Assembly (NCBI RefSeq): GCF_030541005.1
Contig: NZ_JASSVM010000001.1
Location: 806,001 to 870,000 of the forward strand
DNA length: 64,000 nt
Source of the DNA: Marinobacter sp. SS5-14b
GTDB lineage: Bacteria; Pseudomonadota; Gammaproteobacteria; Pseudomonadales; Oleiphilaceae
Direction of reading: 5' to 3'
Part shown: one piece after another, positions 62,881 to 64,000 of the stretch
Layout of the letters: each line of letters begins with the position of its first letter
How positions within the stretch are numbered: position 1 is the first letter of the stretch
The notes under the pieces: generated by a model
Database searches by the model: none
The model's input: the letters and a program-made list of their open reading frames with translations, nothing else
Told to the model about the DNA's origin: nothing
Made by a program: the position numbers and the translations under genes

Positions 62881-62908
62881 AATGCCTCCCGCTGTGGAGG
62901 CATTTTTA
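62881..62908 (+). terminator. Rho-independent terminator of tsdBA
   Basis: AATGCCTCC (62881-62889) pairs with GGAGGCATT (62896-62904) around a six-base loop and is followed by T residues (TTTTA). It lies 24 bases after the tsdA stop and also rules out the upstream in-frame start of the next gene. Confidence 0.92.
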
Positions 62909-62951
62909 TTCACGCCTTCATCAACCCGCGCCAACAGGAGTGAGAAGTCCC

Positions 62952-63902
62952 TTGAGCGGCCTGCTAGCAACGTTTACCCACACCCTTGAAACCACGCTGC
63001 CCGTCTTTGCCATGGTATTTATTGGTATCGGGCTTCGCCGCATTGGCTGGATAGATCAGCATTTCATAGCCACCGCATCGGCCCTGGTATTCAAAGCCAC
63101 ACTGCCAACCCTTGTCTTTCTCAGCATTATAAAGGCTGACCTGAGCACAACGCTCAATCTGAGCATGCTCCTGTTCTATCTGGCGGCGACGCTGGCAAGC
63201 TTTTTTACAGTATGGCTGTGGGCCATTCGCCGAGTCCGGGCCGAAGATCGGGGGGTGTACGTTCAGGGGGCGTTCCGGGGTAACTGCGGTATTGTCGGCC
63301 TGGCGCTGGCGGCCAACCTTTACGGCGACTACGGCCTCTCTGCAGGCGGTTTACTGCTTGGACTGGTGATCGTCTCTTACAATATTCTGTCTGTCGTGGT
63401 TCTGTTGGCTTACCAGCCTGGCAAGCGCATGAATTTCTCAACCACTGCCAGAGATATCATCCATAACCCTCTGATTATTGGGGTGGTCATCGCAATTCCA
63501 TTTGCTGCACTGGAAATCACTTTGCCTCAGTGGGTGATGACCAGCGGCGAGTATTTTGCATCACTGACCCTCCCGCTGGCGCTGCTTTGCATCGGGGCGA
63601 CGGTGTCTCTCAAGTCATTACGCAGTGACAGTGGCCCGGCTCTGGGTTCGGCAACCTGGAAGATGGTGGCCTTGCCTGTGGCGTGCACCTTCACCGCTTG
63701 GGCGGCAGGGTTTCAGGGACGAGAGCTGGGCTTGATGTTCCTGTTCTTTGCCAGCCCGACGGCAGCGGCAAGTTTTGTGATGGTGAAGGCGTTAGGCGGG
63801 AATGACCGCATGGCAGCCAACATCATCGCACTCACCACACTGCTGGCCAGTGTAACGGTCACGACAGGGGTCTTCGTATTGCAATCAGCAGGCCTGGGGT
63901 AA
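62952..63902 (+). CDS. Auxin efflux carrier (AEC) family transporter
   Basis: Membrane protein of about 316 residues with ten hydrophobic segments, of the AEC family. Landmarks: LPVFAMVFIGIGLRRIGW at the N-terminus, GAFRGNCGIVGLALAANLYG, and a C-terminal FFASPTAAASFVMVKALGG. The start is uncertain: a TTG at 62952 is chosen because the earlier frame (to 62871) contains the preceding gene's terminator; GGAG lies eleven bases upstream. Members in bacteria move dicarboxylates or malonate; the substrate here is unknown. Confidence 0.82.
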   Translation: MSGLLATFTHTLETTLPVFAMVFIGIGLRRIGWIDQHFIATASALVFKATLPTLVFLSIIKADLSTTLNLSMLLFYLAATLASFFTVWLWAIRRVRAEDRGVYVQGAFRGNCGIVGLALAANLYGDYGLSAGGLLLGLVIVSYNILSVVVLLAYQPGKRMNFSTTARDIIHNPLIIGVVIAIPFAALEITLPQWVMTSGEYFASLTLPLALLCIGATVSLKSLRSDSGPALGSATWKMVALPVACTFTAWAAGFQGRELGLMFLFFASPTAAASFVMVKALGGNDRMAANIIALTTLLASVTVTTGVFVLQSAGLG

Positions 63903-63939
63903 AACAGGTGAAGCACGCGGCTAATGAAGGCCCAATAAA

Positions 63940-63967
63940 AAACCCCAGCATGTCTGCTGGGGTTTCT
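63940..63967 (-). terminator. Rho-independent terminator of the tRNA-Ser transcript
   Basis: AAACCCCAGCA (63940-63950) pairs with TGCTGGGGTTT (63955-63965) with a four-base loop. On the minus strand the stem is followed by TTTTTT, so it terminates the tRNA-Ser transcript read from the right; it may also stop the AEC transcript from the left. Confidence 0.9.
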
Positions 63968-63970
63968 AAT

Positions 63971-64000
63971 TGGCGGAGAGGGAGGGATTCGAACCCTATT
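63971..64000 (-). tRNA. tRNA-Ser, 3' part only (window edge)
   Basis: The minus strand ends GGGTTCGAATCCC (T-arm), then CTCTCCG and encoded CCA. The acceptor 3' strand CTCTCC with discriminator G is characteristic of tRNA-Ser. The anticodon is outside the window, so the isoacceptor cannot be named. Confidence 0.85.

Overview
The window looks like chromosomal DNA of a marine-type gammaproteobacterium, most plausibly Marinobacter or a close relative. This is inferred from overall protein character, the xcp-like type II secretion layout, the GacA-type response regulator with a TTG start, and the uvrY-uvrC-pgsA plus tRNA-Gly-Cys gene set; it was not tested by any search. Genes are densely packed with many 4-base stop/start overlaps. 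There is no prophage, insertion sequence or CRISPR array.

Layout. 0-2 kb: the end of a sulfate/thiosulfate importer (cysW partial, cysA), closed by a strong terminator. 2-5 kb: a Baeyer-Villiger-type flavin monooxygenase with an SBF-like transporter, then a J-domain-like membrane protein. 5-10 kb: a TonB-dependent receptor, a periplasmic binding protein and a histidine kinase that look like one sensing unit. 10-20 kb: glutathione reductase and a type II secretion cluster (gspE-M on the minus strand, gspC divergent). gspD is absent, and a LapG-like cysteine protease sits where it would be expected. 20.9-25.7 kb: an alkylglycerone-phosphate-synthase-like flavoprotein broken by a one-base frameshift, a GlpD-like dehydrogenase and an FGGY kinase. 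25.7-26.9 kb: a Xre/RES toxin-antitoxin pair with a palindromic operator. 26.9-31.4 kb: a MacA-MacB-TolC-type efflux system. 31.7-41.2 kb: mostly housekeeping and stress genes (cold-shock protein, nitronate monooxygenase, peroxiredoxin, RsuA, RlmA, GST) and two c-di-GMP enzymes. A RIO-type kinase here is split by a single in-frame UGA where Trp is expected.

42-45 kb is an A/T-richer accessory patch next to the tRNA-Cys and tRNA-Gly genes. It holds a lipoprotein, two tiny membrane proteins, a GNAT/DUF1778 toxin-antitoxin pair, a duplicated palindrome, and a UmuD remnant still preceded by a perfect LexA box. 45.5-54 kb: a START-domain protein, an L,D-transpeptidase, a TPP riboswitch controlling thiBPQ, and directly behind it an Mce/Mla-type lipid transporter with a STAS-fused permease. 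54-57 kb: pgsA, uvrC and uvrY. 57-64 kb: a chemoreceptor, AzlCD amino acid exporter, a TsdBA-type thiosulfate dehydrogenase pair, an auxin-efflux-family carrier, and the 3' end of a tRNA-Ser.

The most notable points are the two broken but otherwise intact-looking genes (AGPS-like and RIO), the type II secretion locus without gspD, the receptor-binding protein-kinase triad, the UmuD remnant with its SOS box, and the separation of pgsA from its usual tRNA-Gly-Cys neighbours by about 9 kb of inserted genes.
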